A stretch of DNA of 64,000 bases. Source: Chitinispirillales bacterium (GTDB lineage: Bacteria; Fibrobacterota; Chitinivibrionia; Chitinivibrionales; Chitinispirillaceae). The notes beneath the pieces are model-generated. The model worked only from the letters and a program-made list of their open reading frames with translations, ran no database searches and was not told where the DNA came from. Both the position numbers and the translations under genes were made by a program. How positions within the stretch are numbered: the stretch's first letter is position 1; every line of letters begins with the position of its first letter. Location of the stretch: the NCBI GenBank assembly GCA_031254105.1, contig JAIRVB010000039.1, positions 186,001 through 250,000 on the forward strand, written 5' to 3'. Positions 61,274 to 64,000 of the stretch are shown here, piece after piece.

Positions 61274-61455
61274 ATTTTCCATAAGATTTTCTCCGCGCCC
61301 TGAATGGGCGCGCGCCCGGCAGGCCGTCTCTATAACCCCATGTTTCAACGCGGGGGCGGGAACCCACGCACACAAAGGCCGTTTCTTCTCAACACATCTT
61401 CCTGCACACGCTTCTCTCTCGCCGAAACCATGACTTATAGAGACAGCTGGCAGGA
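61274..61455. repeat. Family D structured repeat, copy 2
   Basis: Blocks in the same order as at 32595-32726: TTTTCCATAAGATTTTCTCC, GGGCGCGCGCCCGG dyad, GTCTCTATAACC, GTTTCAACGCGGGGGCGG, ACACA and ACACATCTT. A reversed piece (TTATAGAGACAGC, 61436-61448) can pair with GCCGTCTCTATAA at 61323-61335, so a longer fold is possible. No protein is encoded. Confidence 0.65.
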
Positions 61456-61527
61456 AGTTTCAATGAATAATCTAATCTTAGAGTGAAAACCTCAAAACTC
61501 AATTATTTCCGCGTTGTTTATTAAAAA

Positions 61528-61875
61528 TCAAGCGGCAACTGTCTGAACAAGCTTAGTAAACGCACCCGGCTCATGAAGCGCCAGATGCGCCAAACTTTTA
61601 CGGTCAAGCTCGATTCCCTTGGCCTTAAGACCGGAAATAAACTTACCGTAAGTAGTTCCATTAAGCCTTGCGGCGGCGTTTATACGCATAATCCACAGGG
61701 AACGGAAGTTGCGCTTATTCTGTTTACGGTCTCTGTAGGCGTACACTCCGGCGCGGTACATCGCGTCCTTGGCGATTGTAATACAATTTTTACGTTTTCC
61801 AAAATATCCGGCAGTCTGGCTTATTATAGCTTTGCGGCGCGCTCTGGAAGCAACCCGCGTTTTAGCTCTTGGCAT
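61528..61875 (-). CDS. rplT: Ribosomal protein bL20
   Basis: A 115-residue bL20, which helps assemble the large subunit and can repress its own operon. The N terminus PRAKTRVASRARRKAIISQT, GKRKNCITIAKDAMYRAGVY, FRSLWIMRINAAARLNGTTY and the C-terminal LDRKSLAHLALHEPGAFTKL are standard. It follows rpmI after 173 bases. Confidence 0.97.
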   Translation of the reverse strand: MPRAKTRVASRARRKAIISQTAGYFGKRKNCITIAKDAMYRAGVYAYRDRKQNKRNFRSLWIMRINAAARLNGTTYGKFISGLKAKGIELDRKSLAHLALHEPGAFTKLVQTVAA

Positions 61876-61932
61876 GTTTAACTCCTTTTATTTCAATTAC
61901 TTGTGATCGGTACTTAAACTGTTTGTTAATTT

Positions 61933-61960
61933 TGAATTCTGAATTCTGAATTTTGAATTA
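61933..61960. repeat. Seven-base-period repeat, TGAATTC word
   Basis: TGAATTC, TGAATTC, TGAATTT, TGAATTA in tandem, between rpmI and rplT. Confidence 0.7.
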
Positions 61961-61987
61961 ATTCCAAACTCTGCATCCGAATTCTAA

Positions 61988-62022
61988 CTAATCCTGCAAC
62001 ATCAAAGCTGCTTTCTTCCCAT
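61988..62022 (-). repeat. Partial duplicate of the rpmI 3' end
   Basis: This reads, on the minus strand, VHGKKAALMLQD then a stop, nearly matching [11 protein letters not shown] and stop at the true end of rpmI (62049-62083). The copy is 61 bases downstream and has no start. Confidence 0.65.
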
Positions 62023-62048
62023 GTACGGGCGAATCTTATTCACCACTA

Positions 62049-62243
62049 CTAATTCTGCAACATCAACGCTACTTTCTTCTCCACTCCCTCATATACAAGC
62101 GTAGATTTGCGCAGATTGCGTTTGCGCTTTCTGTCTTTCTTGTTGAGGATATGACTCTTATACGCTTTTTTGCGTTTTACGTGTCCGTTTGCTGTGAGGC
62201 TGAAGCGTTTACGCGCGTTGGAACGGCTTTTCATCTTAGGCAT
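62049..62243 (-). CDS. rpmI: Ribosomal protein bL35
   Basis: A 64-residue bL35 of the large subunit: [20 protein letters not shown] and [20 protein letters not shown] are family blocks. It starts about 30 bases after infC. A short decayed copy of its last codons is found downstream. Confidence 0.95.
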   Translation of the reverse strand: MPKMKSRSNARKRFSLTANGHVKRKKAYKSHILNKKDRKRKRNLRKSTLVYEGVEKKVALMLQN

Positions 62244-62272
62244 GAGAATGTTCTCCCTTTTATATGCTGTTA

Positions 62273-62902
62273 CTACGCCTGTGCGTCAGGCGCGTTATTG
62301 TTATTTTCTTCTTCCTGTTTTTTCTTCGCTTCGAGTTCCTGTTTGCGCAGGTACTCTTTCACTTTAACTTTATCCGGCACATACATGGAGGTCATGTTAC
62401 GGCCTTCCATCTTTGCCGAAAGCTCTATTAAAGCCAGATCCGCGAGTCCCGCGTCTACCCGGTCAAGCATCTGCTTCCCAAACTCCAAATGAGTGATCTC
62501 GCGGCCCCTGAACACCACCGTAGCCTTAACCCGGTCGCCTTTAAGCAGAAACTTGCGGGCGTGGTCAAGCTTGAATTTTAAGTCGTGATCATCTGTCTTA
62601 GGATGAAGCTTTATCTCCTTAAGATGCATTACATGCTGTTTCTTTTTCGCGTCCTTCTCTTTTTTGGCCTTTTCGTACTTGAACTTGCCATAGTTCATGA
62701 TCCTGCACACAGGAGGATCGGCAGTGGGCGCAATTTCAACTAAATCAAGCTGATAGTCTTCAGCTCTCGCTACAGCTTCAGCGATGGGCAAAATACCGAG
62801 CGCCTCTCCATCCGGCGCAATCACTCTTACACGCGGAACACGAATCTCATTGTTGATGCGAGTTCCGTCATCCCTTCGGGGTGGTGTGCGAAACTTGTTA
62901 AT
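62273..62902 (-). CDS. infC: Translation initiation factor IF-3 with AUU start
   Basis: IF-3 (209 residues) discriminates initiation codons and prevents subunit joining. The chosen start is ATT at 62902: AGGAGG (62909-62914) lies six bases upstream, and the protein then begins [20 protein letters not shown], the normal N terminus. No ATG or GTG is near; the next upstream ATG would add 22 unrelated residues. Rare AUU starts are the known device by which IF-3 represses its own synthesis. The N domain, linker ([20 protein letters not shown]) and C domain are complete, with a ~25-residue Gln/Asn/Lys-rich tail. Confidence 0.95.
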   Translation of the reverse strand: MNKFRTPPRRDDGTRINNEIRVPRVRVIAPDGEALGILPIAEAVARAEDYQLDLVEIAPTADPPVCRIMNYGKFKYEKAKKEKDAKKKQHVMHLKEIKLHPKTDDHDLKFKLDHARKFLLKGDRVKATVVFRGREITHLEFGKQMLDRVDAGLADLALIELSAKMEGRNMTSMYVPDKVKVKEYLRKQELEAKKKQEEENNNNAPDAQA

Positions 62903-62961
62903 AGTCTGCCTCCTAAATACTGTGGTTTTGGTATCCCGTTGTTGCATAAAATTTTGCTTCA

Positions 62962-63034
62962 ACGTCACCCCGCTAAGGCGGGGTCTAATGTTCTTTATTA
63001 TTATTGATACAGCGGAACGATCAGTGATCGTTCC
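62962..63034. repeat. Family E hairpin and family B palindrome
   Basis: ACCCCGCTAAGGCGGGGTCT (62966-62985) is a GC-rich dyad, and GGAACGATCAGTGATCGTTCC at 63014-63034 is a perfect family B palindrome. Both lie between thrS and infC. Confidence 0.7.
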
Positions 63035-63120
63035 CTACTGTAAATACATCTATCATCATTAAATTTAATCACTTATTGCGTAGACTTACAACTTGTACCT
63101 GAAAACTTGTTTTCCAACTC

Positions 63121-64000
63121 CTAACCATTAAAATTCATATCATTCATTCCCGCGGCCGACAGCCTGAGAAACTCTTTTTTAACTTCTTCAAAAGAATGGC
63201 TGCCAAGATCACCCTTTGAATGCTGACGCACCGAAACATTGCCTGCCTCCCGCTCCTTTTCACCAACTATCAGCATAAATGGAATCTTGCCAGTCTCAGC
63301 TTCCCGTATCTTAAATCCGATCTTTTCATTACGCTCATCAATTTCAGCCCTGATTCCCGCCTCCAAAAGTTCACAATGAACCTTTTTGGCGTACTCAAGA
63401 TAATTGTCCGAAATAGGCAAAATCCGGCACTGCTCAGGCGACAGCCACAGCGGAAGAGCTCCGCCATAATGCTCAAGCAAAATCCCGATAAAACGTTCCA
63501 TTGACCCTAAAAGCGCTCGATGAATCATCACAGGCCGCTTTTTCTCGCCGTCAGCCGCTGTATACTCAATCTCTAACCGCTCAGGCATGCTGAAATCTAA
63601 CTGAATCGTTCCGCACTGCCAGCTGCGTTTTAAAACATCCTTAACGTGAAAATCAATTTTTGGCCCATAGAACGCGCCGTCGCCCGGATTAAGCTGATAT
63701 TTGATCTTCTGATCCTCAAGCACCTTTTTAAGCGCATCCTCAGCCTTATCCCAAATCTCAACCGATCCAATGTACTTATCGGGCCTTGTTGAAAGCTCTA
63801 TCTTGTAATCGTCAAAACCAAAAGTCTTGTAAATGTATGTAATAAAAGCAATTACCTTAGTTATCTCATCCTCAATCTGATCCGGCAGACAGAAGATATG
63901 CGCATCATCCTGCGTAAACTGGCGTACTCTGAACAGGCCGTGAAGCGCGCTTGATTTTTCGTGGCGGTGTACAAGCCCGAACTCGCAGAACTTGAGCGGA
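63121..64000 (-). CDS. thrS: Threonyl-tRNA synthetase, C-terminal part (cut by window edge)
   Basis: The frame is open to the right edge, so the first ATG at 63723 is internal. About 293 residues are seen: LHGLFRVRQFTQDDAHIFC (catalytic core with zinc-region His), GDGAFYGPKIDFHVKD, WQCGTIQLDFSMPERLEIEY, HRALLGSMERFIGILLEHYG (motif 3) and the anticodon-binding domain from LSPEQCRILPISDNY to the end. It is upstream of infC in the conserved translation operon. Confidence 0.96.
   Translation of the reverse strand, partial: PLKFCEFGLVHRHEKSSALHGLFRVRQFTQDDAHIFCLPDQIEDEITKVIAFITYIYKTFGFDDYKIELSTRPDKYIGSVEIWDKAEDALKKVLEDQKIKYQLNPGDGAFYGPKIDFHVKDVLKRSWQCGTIQLDFSMPERLEIEYTAADGEKKRPVMIHRALLGSMERFIGILLEHYGGALPLWLSPEQCRILPISDNYLEYAKKVHCELLEAGIRAEIDERNEKIGFKIREAETGKIPFMLIVGEKEREAGNVSVRQHSKGDLGSHSFEEVKKEFLRLSAAGMNDMNFNG

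Overview
The window looks like chromosomal DNA of a Gram-negative, flagellated bacterium. Evidence includes flagellar L- and P-ring genes, several lipoproteins, an outer-membrane barrel-like protein, and the conserved order thrS-infC-rpmI-rplT-pheS-pheT. A CotH-type secreted protein with a C-terminal sorting-like domain, a type III glutamine synthetase, a pyruvate phosphate dikinase and a TMEM260-like (DUF2723) membrane protein together suggest the Fibrobacterota/FCB side of the tree. That placement is an inference and is not proven here.

Layout. Bases 1-13,300 are an accessory zone: the 3' end of a DNA methyltransferase, a split nickel-pincer (Lar) cofactor locus (transporter and larE at one end, larB at the other), and between them a strikingly AT-rich four-gene operon (hexapeptide acyltransferase, alpha/beta hydrolase, membrane-anchored unknown, Nudix hydrolase) and a translationally coupled pair of unknown small genes. 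A 1,016-residue protein with a TIR/DUF4062-like head and a TPR-like body follows. A dispersed hairpin repeat (family A) was found only in this zone. Bases 13,800-24,000 hold a lipoprotein serpin, a CotH protein, a cation/proton antiporter, and a three-gene operon of ECF sigma factor, anti-sigma-like protein and a secreted caspase-fold protein with a repeat solenoid. Bases 24,100-28,730 carry flgF-flgG-flgA-flgH-flgI behind a good sigma-54 promoter candidate. Next come a DUF2723 protein, ppdK with a lysine-rich tail, and a copper-export operon (cupredoxin/DsbD-like protein, copA, lipoprotein).

Bases 41,800-47,100 hold an outer-membrane protein, tRNA-Leu(CAG), an AI-2E family transporter, an AbiL-like AAA ATPase/RloB pair and a MITE-like element. 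Bases 47,372-55,500 are mostly housekeeping: purA, a DUF151 nuclease-like gene, panD, rsfS, an mscS-type channel, and glnN behind two tandem attenuator-like hairpins. A decayed Rpn/PD-(D/E)XK gene, an intact convergent relative and an IS3 transposase scrap separate this from the translation operon, which runs off the right edge inside thrS.

The spacers are unusually rich in small repeats: at least five hairpin families, plus six spacers in which different sequence words all repeat with a period of seven bases. The strongest candidates for undescribed biology are the sigma/anti-sigma/caspase-solenoid operon, the AT-rich acyltransferase-hydrolase-membrane-Nudix operon and the TIR-like/TPR protein.
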